Shown here in pieces: positions 8,498 through 17,890 of a stretch of DNA of 45,675 nucleotides; position 1 is the stretch's first letter; every line of letters begins with the position of its first letter. A program made the position numbers and the translations under genes. Origin of the DNA: Hyphomicrobiales bacterium. GTDB taxonomy: Bacteria; Pseudomonadota; Alphaproteobacteria; Rhizobiales; Rhizobiaceae. The notes below the pieces were generated by a model. That model was given only the letters and a program-made list of their open reading frames with translations, did not search any database and had not been told where the DNA came from. The stretch is taken from the NCBI GenBank assembly GCA_900472605.1, contig UCJD01000031.1, positions 31,222 to 76,896 on the forward strand, given 5' to 3'.

Positions 8498-9688
8498 ATG
8501 ACGAACCTGATCTCCAATGCCGACGCCCGCCGCATCTTTCTGGCCAAGCAGGGCCTGAGCGCGCCGCCGAACAGGACGCTGACCAAGGAGGGGTTGCTGC
8601 AACTGATCCACGATCTCGGCTTCGTGCAGGTCGACAGCATCCAGTGGGTCGAGCGCGCCCATCACCAGATCCTCTTCTCGCGCAACCAGACCTACAAGCG
8701 CGAGCATCTGACGGCGCTTCTGGAAAAGGACGGCGCGCTGTTCGAGCACTGGACCCACGACGCCTCCATCCTGCCGAGCAGCTTCTTCCGCTACTGGAAG
8801 CACAAGTTCCGGCGGGAGGAGGAGGTGCTGGTCGATCGCTGGCGCAAATGGCGCGGGGAGGGCTTCGAGGATGCATTCGACGAGACCTACGAGCGGGTGA
8901 GCCGCGACGGCGCCATTATGGCCCGCGAGATCAAAGCGGACGGCCACGTTTCCGGCGGCTGGTGGAACTGGCATCCCAACAAGACGGCGCTCGAATATTT
9001 CTGGCGCACCGGCAAGTTCGCCATTTCGGGCCGTTCCAATTTCCAGAAGATCTACGATCTCGTCGAGCGCGTCATCCCCTCGGAGTTCCACGAGCCGGAG
9101 GTGAGCCGCGAGGATTTCGTCGACTGGGCCTGCCGCAGTGCGCTGACCCGGCTGGGCTTCGCCACTCATGGTGAGATCGCGGCTTTCTGGGCGCTGGTCT
9201 CGCCCGAGGAGGCCAAGGTCTGGGTCGTCGCCCACCGTGACGAACTGATCGAGATCCTGATCGAGCCGTCGCTCGGCGGCAAGCCGCGCCCCTCCTGGGC
9301 ATTTTCGGATTTCCTCGATACGCTCGATGAATATCCCGCAGCACCACCGCGCATCCGCGTTTTGAGCCCCTTCGATCCGATGATCCGCGACCGCAACCGC
9401 ACCGAACGCCTCTTCGGCTTCTTCTACCGTATCGAAATCTTCGTGCCCGAGCCGAAGCGCGAATATGGATACTACGTTTTCCCGCTTCTCGAAGGCGACC
9501 GTCTGATTGGCCGCATCGACATGAAGGCGGATCGCAGGAAGGGCTCGCTCGACGTCAGGCGCCTGTGGCTGGAGCCGGGCGTAAGGCCCTCAGCCGGCCG
9601 TCTTGAAAAGCTCGCCGCCGAGCTTGATCGCGTCGCTCGTTTCGCAGGCGTCGAGCGCGTCGAGATGCAGCAAGGTTGGCGCGGCTAA
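8498..9688 (+). CDS. Winged-helix DNA-binding protein, YcaQ/AlkX-like DNA glycosylase family
   Basis: The 396-residue product belongs to the winged-helix family that includes YcaQ (AlkX), a DNA glycosylase acting on interstrand crosslinks and alkylated bases. The start ISNADARRIFLAKQGL and the segment GFVQVDSIQWVERAHHQIL, carrying the QxD motif of the family active site, are typical, as are EHWTHDASILP and FDPMIRDRNRTERLFGF. I chose ATG 8498 (MTNLISNADARR), rejecting a GTG 36 bases upstream. It stands alone, divergent from bioM. Family assignment is good; glycosylase activity is inferred. Confidence 0.88.
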   Translation: MTNLISNADARRIFLAKQGLSAPPNRTLTKEGLLQLIHDLGFVQVDSIQWVERAHHQILFSRNQTYKREHLTALLEKDGALFEHWTHDASILPSSFFRYWKHKFRREEEVLVDRWRKWRGEGFEDAFDETYERVSRDGAIMAREIKADGHVSGGWWNWHPNKTALEYFWRTGKFAISGRSNFQKIYDLVERVIPSEFHEPEVSREDFVDWACRSALTRLGFATHGEIAAFWALVSPEEAKVWVVAHRDELIEILIEPSLGGKPRPSWAFSDFLDTLDEYPAAPPRIRVLSPFDPMIRDRNRTERLFGFFYRIEIFVPEPKREYGYYVFPLLEGDRLIGRIDMKADRRKGSLDVRRLWLEPGVRPSAGRLEKLAAELDRVARFAGVERVEMQQGWRG

Positions 9689-9794
9689 CAGACTGGATAC
9701 AAAGGATTTTAACCAATTACCGCCTGTTAATCTTGACGCGGGTTTACCATGCTCGTCGGGAAGTTCTTAAGGTCCGCCCGCATAGGTTGGGCGC

Positions 9795-10136
9795 ATGAAA
9801 ACACGAGCTATCCGATACGCCGCCTGGTCGGCAATGAACGGGCTTCGCCGGCAGGTCAGGGCGTTGATCCGCAACCGCCGCGACGCGGCTGCTTCGATCG
9901 TCTCGCGCAGCGAAGAGCGTGCGCGGATGAAGCCGGTGGAAGTCAGGTCGGCCCTGATTGACGCCGTCTATTTCAGTCAAGAAGACGGCAAGCTTCGCGT
10001 TTGTCTGAACAACGGCGAAGAGCGCATGTTCGAGGGCGTAAACGAGGCCCACGTCATCGCCATGGTCACCTCGGAATCGCCGGGCAAATACTACATGCAG
10101 AACGTGCGCACCCGCTTCAGGCGCATCGCCGCCTGA
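9795..10136 (+). CDS. KTSC-domain protein
   Basis: The 113-residue product has a basic, Arg-rich N-terminal half (1-45) with no clear domain. The C-terminal part (about 50-110) matches the KTSC pattern: VRSALIDAVYFSQEDGKLRV, then NNGEERMFEGV, then SPGKYYMQNVRTRF. KTSC domains are small beta folds of unknown role, often at the ends of larger proteins and thought to bind nucleic acids. It is monocistronic, followed by a convergent ribBX gene and a shared terminator region. Confidence 0.75.
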   Translation: MKTRAIRYAAWSAMNGLRRQVRALIRNRRDAAASIVSRSEERARMKPVEVRSALIDAVYFSQEDGKLRVCLNNGEERMFEGVNEAHVIAMVTSESPGKYYMQNVRTRFRRIAA

Positions 10137-10163
10137 CATTGCGTGCCCAATAAGGGCAAAAGA

Positions 10164-10185
10164 CCGGCGAGCCTGAACCCGCCGG
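10164..10185 (-). terminator. Probable terminator of ribBX
   Basis: CCGGCG (10164-10169) and CGCCGG (10180-10185) form an inverted repeat with a 10-base loop. Read on the minus strand the stem is followed by TCTTTTGCCC, a short T-run. It lies 15 bases past the ribBX stop, between convergent genes. Confidence 0.55.
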
Positions 10186-10200
10186 CCGCTCTTTCCGCTC

Positions 10201-11301
10201 TCAGCAGATCTCGGTTTCGGCGATCTTGATGCCGAAGCCTTCGAGGCCGACATAGTGGCGCTCGCTGCGGGTCAAGAGCTTGATCGAGGTGACGCCGAGG
10301 TCCTTCAGGATCTGCGCGCCGAGACCGATTTCCAGCCATTCGCTTTCACGGTTCTGCGCCTCGGCATGGGCTTCGCGGCCCTGGCCCAGAGCCTTGCGGC
10401 CATTGTCCTTGTGGCCGACGCCGACCGATCCCTCGCGCAGATACACGATCACGCCGCGGCCTTCCTCGGCGATCTTCTTCATGTAGTGATCGACGGAGCG
10501 CTTGCCGAACAGGTCGTCCACGACGCTTTCGGTATGCAGGCGCACCGGAATGTCGATGCCATCGCGGATATCGCCGAAGACGACGGCGAGATGCTGCATC
10601 GGATCCCAGGGCAGCGAGTAGCTGTGGGCCTTGGCCTTGCCGAACGGCGTTTCGACGTCGAAGCTCGCCTGCAGCTGGATCAGCGTTTCCTTGCGCTGGC
10701 GATAGGCGATGAGGTCGGCGACGGAGACCAGCTTGAGGCCGTTCTCTTCGGCAAAGCTGGATACCTGCGGGCCGCGCATCACGCTGCCGGTGTCGTTGAC
10801 CAGTTCGCAGATCACGCCGATCGGCGGCAGGCCGGCGAGCTTGCAGAGATCGACGGCGGCTTCGGTATGGCCCGAGCGCATCAAAACGCCACCCTCGCGG
10901 GCGACCAGCGGGAAGATGTGGCCGGGACGCACGAAGTCGGAGGCGCCGACATTCGGGTTGGCAAGGTTGCGCACCGTCAGCGTCCGGTCGTCGGCCGAAA
11001 TCCCGGTTGTCGTGCCGTGCTTGAAGTCGACGGTGACGGTGAAGGCCGTCGTATGCGCCGAATCGTTCTCGGCGACCATGGCGTTCAGGCCGAGGCGCTT
11101 GGCTTCTTCCTTCGGCATCGGCGTGCAGACGATGCCCGAGGTGTGGCGCACGATGAAGGCCATCTTTTCCGGCGTACAGTGAACGGCGGCAACGATAAGG
11201 TCGCCTTCGTTCTCGCGACCGTCGTCATCGACGACAACCACGATTTCGCCGGCCTCGAAGGCCCGGATAGCGTCTACGACGCGCTTCTGATCATAAGCCA
11301 T
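10201..11301 (-). CDS. ribB: 3,4-dihydroxy-2-butanone 4-phosphate synthase with degenerate GTP cyclohydrolase II domain (RibBX type)
   Basis: The N-terminal 200 residues are an intact RibB, which makes the four-carbon riboflavin precursor from ribulose 5-phosphate: DDDGRENEGDL (27-35), RPGHIFPL (125-132) and SGHTEAAVDL with Glu147. The C-terminal half aligns with GTP cyclohydrolase II but has lost the zinc ligands: where RVHSEC is expected it reads RLHTES (254-259), and where RCDC is expected it reads KRSVD (267-271). The YHRQEGR arginine motif is also changed to YLREGSVG. This is the RibBX form known in Proteobacteria, in which GTP cyclohydrolase activity must come from another gene. It lies 10 bases downstream of aroC. 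Confidence 0.95.
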   Translation of the reverse strand: MAYDQKRVVDAIRAFEAGEIVVVVDDDGRENEGDLIVAAVHCTPEKMAFIVRHTSGIVCTPMPKEEAKRLGLNAMVAENDSAHTTAFTVTVDFKHGTTTGISADDRTLTVRNLANPNVGASDFVRPGHIFPLVAREGGVLMRSGHTEAAVDLCKLAGLPPIGVICELVNDTGSVMRGPQVSSFAEENGLKLVSVADLIAYRQRKETLIQLQASFDVETPFGKAKAHSYSLPWDPMQHLAVVFGDIRDGIDIPVRLHTESVVDDLFGKRSVDHYMKKIAEEGRGVIVYLREGSVGVGHKDNGRKALGQGREAHAEAQNRESEWLEIGLGAQILKDLGVTSIKLLTRSERHYVGLEGFGIKIAETEIC

Positions 11302-11311
11302 GGGGAAGTTC

Positions 11312-12409
11312 CTATTTCAGTCGGCCGGTCTGGCCGCGGTCTCGAAGGTAGTGGTCGGCGATGGCGCAGGCGATCATCGCTTCGCCGATCGGCACGGCGC
11401 GGATGCCGACGCAGGGGTCGTGGCGACCCTTGGTGCGGATATCGACGTTCTTGCCGTCGGCATCGATCGACTGGCGCTCGGTCAGGATCGACGAGGTCGG
11501 CTTGATCGCGAAGCGGGCGATGATCGGCTGTCCGGTCGAAATACCGCCGAGGATGCCGCCGGCATGGTTCGACAGGAAGATCGGCTGGCCGTCATTGCCC
11601 ATGCGCATTTCGTCGGCGTTCTCCTCGCCGGTGAGTTCGGCCGACGCGAAGCCCTCGCCGATCTCCACGCCCTTGACGGCGTTGATCGACATCAGCAGCG
11701 AGGCAATGTCCTGATCGAGCTTGCTGTAGATTGGCGCGCCGAGACCGGCGGGAACGCCGTCAGCGACAACTTCGACCACCGCCCCGATCGATGAGCCCTT
11801 CTTGCGAATGCCGTCGAGATACTCTTCCCAGACGGGAACGATCTCGGCGTCAGGCGCGAAGAACGGGTTCTGGTCCACCTGGTCCCAGTCCCAGTTGTCG
11901 CGGTTGATCTTGTGCTTGCCGATCTGCACCAGCGCGCCGCGCACGCGAACGCCGGGAACGACGAGGCGCGCGATGCCGCCAGCCGCCACGCGCGCCGCGG
12001 TCTCGCGCGCAGACGAGCGCCCCCCGCCGCGATAGTCGCGGATGCCGTATTTCAGATCGTAGGTGTAGTCGGCATGGCCCGGCCGGTACTGGCGGGCGAT
12101 CTCGCCATAGTCCTTCGAGCGCTGGTCGGTATTTTCGATCAGCATCGAGATCGGCGTGCCGGTCGAGATCATCGTCTCGCCGTCGGCGTCGTACATCACG
12201 CCGGATAGAACCTTCACGAGGTCATCCTCGCGGCGCTGCGTCACGAAGCGCGACTGGCCCGGCTTGCGCTTGTCGAGCCATACCTGCAGGTCGGCGAGCG
12301 TAAAGCGCAGGCCGGGAGGGCAGCCATCGACGACGCAGCCGAGCGCCGGTCCGTGGCTTTCGCCCCAGGTTGTTACGCGGAAGAGGTGACCGAATGTATT
12401 GTGTGACAT
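11312..12409 (-). CDS. aroC: Chorismate synthase
   Basis: AroC converts 5-enolpyruvylshikimate 3-phosphate to chorismate with reduced FMN, the last step of the shikimate pathway. The protein begins [20 protein letters not shown] and contains [18 protein letters not shown] and the C-terminal [18 protein letters not shown], all family signatures; 365 residues is the usual length. ATG 12409 is chosen over an upstream start that would add 22 residues. ribBX follows 10 bases later, so the two are probably co-transcribed. Confidence 0.97.
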   Translation of the reverse strand: MSHNTFGHLFRVTTWGESHGPALGCVVDGCPPGLRFTLADLQVWLDKRKPGQSRFVTQRREDDLVKVLSGVMYDADGETMISTGTPISMLIENTDQRSKDYGEIARQYRPGHADYTYDLKYGIRDYRGGGRSSARETAARVAAGGIARLVVPGVRVRGALVQIGKHKINRDNWDWDQVDQNPFFAPDAEIVPVWEEYLDGIRKKGSSIGAVVEVVADGVPAGLGAPIYSKLDQDIASLLMSINAVKGVEIGEGFASAELTGEENADEMRMGNDGQPIFLSNHAGGILGGISTGQPIIARFAIKPTSSILTERQSIDADGKNVDIRTKGRHDPCVGIRAVPIGEAMIACAIADHYLRDRGQTGRLK

Positions 12410-12579
12410 ATGCTCCGACCGGATCGCGCCGCCGGGCGTCCCCGGGCCGCGCCATTCTTTAAAAAGGCGCGACACTCATAGGCCAAAAGCCGAAACGGAA
12501 AAAGGCTTTCTTTGCGCCAAACCGTCGTGATCGGGAAACGGTGTTTCCTCAGATCCGAGAACAATCGCCTAAAGCCATC

Positions 12580-15500
12580 CTATGAAGCGATGCGCCAGGC
12601 CGTGCCGCTGGCCGCCTCGGTGAAATCGTCGAAGGAGAGGGCACGCGAGAAGGCGTAGCCTTGGAGCAGGTCGCAGCCGAGTTCGAGAAGCAGGCTGGCG
12701 TGTGCCACGGTCTCGACACCCTCGGCGACCGTCTCGACGCCGAGCGAGCGGGCGATGTCGATGATCGAGCGCACCAGCGCGCGTTCCTGCGCGGAAGTGA
12801 TGATTGGTTGCACGAGCTGGCGGTCGATCTTCAGCCGCTTCGGCTTCAGCTTCAGAAGACTGACGATCGAGGTATGGCCCGTGCCGAAATCGTCGATCTC
12901 GATGTCGATGCCGAGCGCCTTGATCTTATCGAGGTTCTCGGCGGCCACGTCTTCGCTCTCATCGAGGAAGATCGATTCCACCAGCTCGAACGAGATTTCG
13001 CCCGGCCTGATCTGCAGCATGCGGAGCGAATCGGCCAGCGTATCGTCATGCAGGCGCCGGGCCGAAACGTTGACCGAGACCTTGGGAACGGACACGCCAA
13101 GCGCCGCCCACCGCATCTTGTCCTTGAGCGCAGTCTCGAGAACGATGCGGTCGAGCGTCTGCACGACGTTGATTTCCTCGGCGATCTTCAGGAATTTGTC
13201 AGGCGTCAGCAATCCCCTGGAAGGATGCTGCCAGCGCACCAGCGCCTCGACGCCGGTCAGTTGCATGGTGCGGGCGCTGAATTGCGGCTGGTACCATGTG
13301 GTGAACTCGCCGTTCTCGATGCCCGAAAGGATTTCGTCGGCGAGCCGCTTGTTGTTGATGATGTCGGCCTGCAGGTTGTGATTGAAGAACTGGAAGCGGT
13401 TGCGGCCCTGGCTCTTGGCCCGGTAGAGCGCGATATCGGCGTTGATCAGCACCTTGCGGGCATCGACGCGCATGCCACTCGCCAGCGCGATCCCGATCGA
13501 CACGCCGCAGCGGCACGCAAACCCCTGGAAATCGATGGGCTGGCGCATCTCCTCGACGATCCGGCCGGAAAGCGCCGACATCTCGGCGTCATTGGCATTC
13601 AGCGCCAGGATGACGAATTCGTCACCGCCGATGCGCGCCACGATGTCGCTCGGGCGAATGCTGCGCGACAATACGCGGGACGCATGGACGAGCATGGCGT
13701 CGCCTGCCGCGTGGCCAAGCGTGTCGTTGATCTCCTTGAAACGGTCGAGGTCGATGTGAAGGATCGCGAACTTCTGCCTGGCGTCCTGTCCGGCCTCGGT
13801 CAGCTGCTCCAGCGCCTTGTCGAGCTTGCGACGGTTGGCGAGTCCGGTCAGCGGATCGTGCAGCGAGTTGTGCTCGATCCGGTTATTGGCGAGTTCGAGC
13901 TCGATGTTCTTGCCGATCGCCTCGTCCTTCGCCGCCTGCAGCTCGGCCGTCATCAGTGCATCTTCTGTGATATCAAAGGCAACACCGATGATCTTCAGCT
14001 GGCCGTTGGACGTCGCATGCACCTTTCCGATCGAGCGCACGTAGCGCATCGTCCCGTCTTCTGTCGGCACGCGGCAGACGACATTATGCGTATCGCCGAC
14101 CTTCCTGAAATGCCGTGCGCTCTCGATCGCAAGCGGGCGATCTTCCTCCAGCACGCAGGATAGCCACGTCTGTTCGTCCATAAAGCCTGCGCGCGGCTCC
14201 AGCCCGTAGAGTTCGTGCATCCGGTCGTCCCAGAAGGAGCCGGCCTCGCCGAGTGTCGCCTCCCAGATGCCGCACTGGTAGGAATCGAGTGCCAGATCGA
14301 GCTTGCCCGTGAGCTCGGCGAGTTCGGCTTCCCGGTGCGAGAGTTCGTCGAGGGCAAGTTCCAGTTCGGCGTTCTTGATGTCGCTGACATCCTTTGCCCG
14401 GCGCAGCGTCTCGGCGGCAACTGCATCGGCCGTTACGTCCCAGACGATGCCGATCGTCCTGGTCGTGCCGGCCGCGTCGTTATAGACAGAGCCCACCGAG
14501 CGCAGGTAGCGCGTGCCGCCGTCCGAAAGCTCGATCCGGTATTGCGTCGTGTAGGACGAGCCGGATCGGCCATCCTTCAACAGGTGGATCTTCGCCACCC
14601 GGCGATCATCGGGAACGATCGTCTCCAGCCAGTCGTCAAGCGAGTAGCTGCCTTCGATCGATTGCTTGCCGTGGAGCGCGGCGGCGCGGCCGTCCCAGAA
14701 CAGGCTCTGGCCGCCGTTCCTCAGTTCCCAGATACCGATATTGGAGGTTTCCAGCGCCAGGTTGAGCCGCTGCGATAGCTCCAGCAACGTCTCCTCGCGC
14801 TTTTCCAGCTGCCTGATGTTGCTGTTGCGCTCGCCGAGCAAAAGGGTCGCAAAGAACACTGGAATGATGGTAAGGCAGGCAGCGGCCAGGATGATGAACC
14901 GCAGCGTCTGCTGGTTTTCCGGCGCGGCGGACCAGCCCGTCTTCGGCGCCGCCGCAATCTCCCATCGCCCGCCTGCGAAAGTGATCTTGCGCGTCAGCGG
15001 ACGCTGCCCCATCACCTCGGGCGAACCGAAGAACGGGGAGGCCGCTGCACCCGTCGTGCCGAGATCGCGCAGCGCAATGGAGAGGTGGTCGAGGTGCGGG
15101 TATTTCTCCCGGTTCTCGCTGTCGCGCGCCGGCTTCAGGCCGGTATTCTCGTAGAACATGTCGGCGTCGATGACGGCCTCCACCGCGCCCCAGACCCGCC
15201 GCTGGCCGTTCTCCTTGACGAAGACGGGGAAGAAGATCGCGAAGGTGTCCTTGCCGTCGAGCGTGCGGATCGGTCCGTAGAAGCGCGCCTGTTGGTTGCC
15301 GGTGGTGCGCGCCACCGACTGGCGATCCACGAGGAATTCGCGCACGTCGTGCCCGAGCCGCTCCTTGCCCTCCGTCGGCGGAAAGATCGACTGCACGATG
15401 AAATCGGGCGCGACGGCGATATGCACGAAATGCGGGTTCTGGATGAGCAGCCAGTTGATCTGACGCTCCATCTCCTCGGCGTTCATCTTCGAGCTGATCG

Positions 15501-15753
15501 CGACCATGTTGGAGAGGTCGCGCACGATGGTGATGTCCATGTTGATCTGGGCGGTCACGCGGGCGCGGATCAGGCTGGTCTCGTTTTCCGTGCGGATCGT
15601 GAGTTCGCGAAGATTAGCGGCCGTATTGGCGCGATCCAGGCTGAAGCCGACGATGATAACGACGACGGCGACCAGGCAGGAAACCAGAAACGAGATATGG
15701 GTATTCCTCAAAGCACTCCGCGTTGCCTCGTTATGTTTCCTGCGGAATAGCAA
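12580..15753 (-). CDS. Membrane-bound c-di-GMP enzyme: CHASE-type sensor, PAS domains, GGDEF and EAL
   Basis: The 1057-residue protein has membrane segments at about 20-38 and 285-306 enclosing a periplasmic CHASE-like sensor. Two PAS/PAC modules follow (about 325-445 and 480-600). The GGDEF motif is intact (709-713), with an RxxD inhibitory site (Arg700-Asp703) five residues before it, so it should be a product-inhibited diguanylate cyclase. The EAL domain has EAL at 836-838, NVSARR, ELVES, and DDFGTG (954-959), so phosphodiesterase activity is also plausible. It makes or breaks cyclic di-GMP at the inner membrane, governing motility or attachment. It is monocistronic and divergent from the DUF1344 gene. 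Confidence 0.95.
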   Translation of the reverse strand: MLFRRKHNEATRSALRNTHISFLVSCLVAVVVIIVGFSLDRANTAANLRELTIRTENETSLIRARVTAQINMDITIVRDLSNMVAISSKMNAEEMERQINWLLIQNPHFVHIAVAPDFIVQSIFPPTEGKERLGHDVREFLVDRQSVARTTGNQQARFYGPIRTLDGKDTFAIFFPVFVKENGQRRVWGAVEAVIDADMFYENTGLKPARDSENREKYPHLDHLSIALRDLGTTGAAASPFFGSPEVMGQRPLTRKITFAGGRWEIAAAPKTGWSAAPENQQTLRFIILAAACLTIIPVFFATLLLGERNSNIRQLEKREETLLELSQRLNLALETSNIGIWELRNGGQSLFWDGRAAALHGKQSIEGSYSLDDWLETIVPDDRRVAKIHLLKDGRSGSSYTTQYRIELSDGGTRYLRSVGSVYNDAAGTTRTIGIVWDVTADAVAAETLRRAKDVSDIKNAELELALDELSHREAELAELTGKLDLALDSYQCGIWEATLGEAGSFWDDRMHELYGLEPRAGFMDEQTWLSCVLEEDRPLAIESARHFRKVGDTHNVVCRVPTEDGTMRYVRSIGKVHATSNGQLKIIGVAFDITEDALMTAELQAAKDEAIGKNIELELANNRIEHNSLHDPLTGLANRRKLDKALEQLTEAGQDARQKFAILHIDLDRFKEINDTLGHAAGDAMLVHASRVLSRSIRPSDIVARIGGDEFVILALNANDAEMSALSGRIVEEMRQPIDFQGFACRCGVSIGIALASGMRVDARKVLINADIALYRAKSQGRNRFQFFNHNLQADIINNKRLADEILSGIENGEFTTWYQPQFSARTMQLTGVEALVRWQHPSRGLLTPDKFLKIAEEINVVQTLDRIVLETALKDKMRWAALGVSVPKVSVNVSARRLHDDTLADSLRMLQIRPGEISFELVESIFLDESEDVAAENLDKIKALGIDIEIDDFGTGHTSIVSLLKLKPKRLKIDRQLVQPIITSAQERALVRSIIDIARSLGVETVAEGVETVAHASLLLELGCDLLQGYAFSRALSFDDFTEAASGTAWRIAS

Positions 15754-15996
15754 AACCCCAGTCTCCCTGTTTCCCTATGACTGTAAGTAGCGGGGGTTAA
15801 TTTACGATTTCTTACAGATAGTATTGGGGACACGTTTTAAGTGTACAACTGTATTAACGAACCCTCTTGATTGTTGTTAAAATGCGCTTCATCAATTGGG
15901 CGGGAATGGTCACGGTTCAGGGCAAATTTCGCCATATTCGGGAGGCTATCTATGCACAATTGGATGTTTGAGTCGTGTTTTCGAAGGAATGCCGTT

Positions 15997-16257
15997 ATGC
16001 GCTTCGTAGTTGCTACACTTTTGGCCACAGCGAGTTTTCTGTCGCCCATCAGCGGTTTTGCCGAAAGCGCGGACGTCGAGGCGACGATCAAGAACATCGA
16101 CATGAGCAATCTCAGCCTCACGCTCGATGACGGCAAGACCTATCAGGCGTCGGAGGAGTTCAATTTCGAAGGCTTGAAGGCAGGCGTGAAGGTTATCGTC
16201 TTCTATACGGAAGTCGACGGAAAGCGCGTCATCAACGATCTCGATATCGTACAGTAA
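15997..16257 (+). CDS. Small secreted DUF1344 protein
   Basis: The 86-residue product has a signal peptide (MRFVVATLLATASFLSPISG, cleaved near FAES) and a small beta domain with IKNIDMSNLSLTLDDGKTY and GLKAGVKVIVFYTEVDGKR, the DUF1344 pattern. It is predicted periplasmic; function is unknown. ATG 15997 is preceded by AAGGA. An in-frame ATG at 15952 has an even better GGGAGG site and would add 15 residues before the signal peptide, so the start is open. The 243-base gap upstream, shared with the divergent c-di-GMP gene, is AT-rich and should carry both promoters. Confidence 0.82.
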   Translation: MRFVVATLLATASFLSPISGFAESADVEATIKNIDMSNLSLTLDDGKTYQASEEFNFEGLKAGVKVIVFYTEVDGKRVINDLDIVQ

Positions 16258-16278
16258 TTCGGTTGCCGCGAAGCGGGT

Positions 16279-16869
16279 TCAGATCCAGGCGATCTGCTTC
16301 GTGTCGGTCTCGATCTTGAGAATCCGGTCCTGTGGAATCTCGCCCTCTGCCGCCTCATCCTTCGGCACGTTGGCAATCGTCCTGAACAGGCTGCGAATGA
16401 CGCCGCCATGCGTGACGCAGACCGTCGGCCGGTCCACCTCGTTCAGCCATGAAGCCACCCGCCACGACATGATCTCGTAGCTCTCGGCATCCGCGCCCGG
16501 CGGGATGAAATCCCACTTGTTGAGATTGCGCTCGACGATTCGGTCCTTGGCGGTCGCCTTCAATTCCTTGACCGTAAAGCCTTCCCAGTCACCGAACGAC
16601 ACTTCGACCAGGCGCTCGTCGGTGCGGTAGTCCTTGGGCGGGAGGTTCATTGCTTCGCGGGCGATCTCCATCGTCGCGCGCGTGCGGCCGAGCGGGCTTG
16701 CGATGAAATCGAATTCGATGCCTTCGACCTTCAGGATTTCCGCGAGATTGATGCCGTTCTGGCGCGCCTGCTCACGACCGATGGCATTGAGCGGGATGTC
16801 CTTTTGCCCTTGCAGGCGACGTTCCGCGTTCCAGTCTGTCTGGCCGTGACGAATGACGTAGATAAGCAA
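16279..16869 (-). CDS. Histidine phosphatase family protein (phosphoglycerate mutase-like)
   Basis: This 196-residue protein belongs to the histidine phosphatase superfamily. It carries RHGQTDWN with the catalytic His near its start, LSPLGRTRAT-like SPLGRTRATMEIA, the acid residue region VEVSFGDWEG, and the second His in VCVTHGGVIRSLF. It may be a cofactor-dependent mutase or a general phosphatase; the substrate is unknown. I placed the start at TTG 16869, which has GGAG seven bases upstream; a TTG 21 bases earlier lacks a site. It follows fabI across a terminator-like hairpin. Confidence 0.9.
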   Translation of the reverse strand: MLIYVIRHGQTDWNAERRLQGQKDIPLNAIGREQARQNGINLAEILKVEGIEFDFIASPLGRTRATMEIAREAMNLPPKDYRTDERLVEVSFGDWEGFTVKELKATAKDRIVERNLNKWDFIPPGADAESYEIMSWRVASWLNEVDRPTVCVTHGGVIRSLFRTIANVPKDEAAEGEIPQDRILKIETDTKQIAWI

Positions 16870-16891
16870 TGATCGGCTCCAAAATTGCAAA

Positions 16892-16923
16892 CGGCCCCTG
16901 ATCGCTTCCGCGAGGAGGGGCCG
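16892..16923 (-). terminator. Hairpin between fabI and the phosphatase gene
   Basis: CGGCCCCT (16892-16899) and AGGGGCCG (16916-16923) form an 8-base-pair stem. On the minus strand it follows the fabI stop and is followed by TTTGCAATTTT. It probably terminates or attenuates fabI transcription ahead of the phosphatase gene. Confidence 0.6.
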
Positions 16924-16949
16924 CGAGCATGACTCATGAAAGAGTGCGA

Positions 16950-17768
16950 TCAGTCTTTTATGACGGAAATGTCCGGCGCGTCCACAGCCTTCATGCCGAT
17001 AACATGATAACCGCTGTCGGCGTGATGCACTTCGCCCGTGACCGAGCGCGACAGGTCCGAAAGCATGTAGAGGCCGACATCACCGACTTCTTCGATGGTG
17101 ACGGTGCGGCGCAGCGGCGCGTTGTACTCGTTCCACTTCAGAATGTAGCGGAAGTCGCCGATGCCCGACGCTGCAAGCGTCTTGATCGGGCCGGCCGAGA
17201 TCGCGTTGACGCGAATGTTCTTCGGTCCGAGATCGACAGCCAGATACTTCACGCTGGCTTCAAGAGCCGCCTTCGCAACGCCCATGACGTTGTAGTTCGG
17301 CATGACCTTTTCGGCGCCGTAATAGGTCAGCGTCAGCATCGAGCCGCCATCCGTCATCAGCTTCTCGGCGCGACGGGCAACCGAGGTGAAGGAATAGACG
17401 GAGATCTGCATCGTCTTGGCGAAGTTGTCCGCCGTGGTATCGACGTAACGGCCGGTAAGTTCGTCCTTGTCGGAAAAGCCGATCGCATGCACGATGAAGT
17501 CGATCTTGCCCCAGGTCTTCTCGATATTGTCGAAAACCTCGTCGATCGATGCCTCATCGCTGACATCACAGTGTCCGGCAAGAATGCCACCGAGTTCGGC
17601 CGCCAGCGGCTCGACCCGCTTCTTCAGCGCATCGCCCTGATAAGTAAAGGCAATCTCGCCGCCCTGTGCATGAATAGCTTTGGCAATGCCCCACGCAATC
17701 GAACGATTGTTGGCAACGCCCATGATGACGCCGCGCTTGCCTGACATGAGGCCTTGTGCCTGAGCCAT
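16950..17768 (-). CDS. fabI: Enoyl-[acyl-carrier-protein] reductase (NADH)
   Basis: FabI reduces enoyl-ACP in the last step of each fatty-acid elongation cycle and is the target of triclosan. The 272-residue protein has the nucleotide-binding GVANNRSIAWGIAKA, the active-site Tyr-x6-Lys in YNVMGVAK, and ISAGPIKTLAASGI, all diagnostic of FabI rather than other SDR proteins. Length is normal for rhizobial FabI. It lies between the J-domain gene and the phosphatase gene on the same strand. Confidence 0.96.
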   Translation of the reverse strand: MAQAQGLMSGKRGVIMGVANNRSIAWGIAKAIHAQGGEIAFTYQGDALKKRVEPLAAELGGILAGHCDVSDEASIDEVFDNIEKTWGKIDFIVHAIGFSDKDELTGRYVDTTADNFAKTMQISVYSFTSVARRAEKLMTDGGSMLTLTYYGAEKVMPNYNVMGVAKAALEASVKYLAVDLGPKNIRVNAISAGPIKTLAASGIGDFRYILKWNEYNAPLRRTVTIEEVGDVGLYMLSDLSRSVTGEVHHADSGYHVIGMKAVDAPDISVIKD

Positions 17769-17890
17769 GTTTCGCCCCTTAAGTAAATTGATCGATCCTG
17801 CCTATGGCATAGCCGGCCAGCCGGTTCAAGATTGGCAGCAATCATCAACTGTTAGGGAACGTAACAAAGGGTGCTAATGTCACCAAAAAT

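Noticed and set aside
9705..9740. CtrA-type box (TTAA-N7-TTAA) upstream of the KTSC gene
   Set aside because: Two TTAA motifs occur but they are 14 bases apart, not 7.
15837..16136. 99-codon minus-strand frame with a signal-peptide-like middle
   Set aside because: It overlaps the DUF1344 gene, which has a real signal peptide, ribosome binding site and domain.
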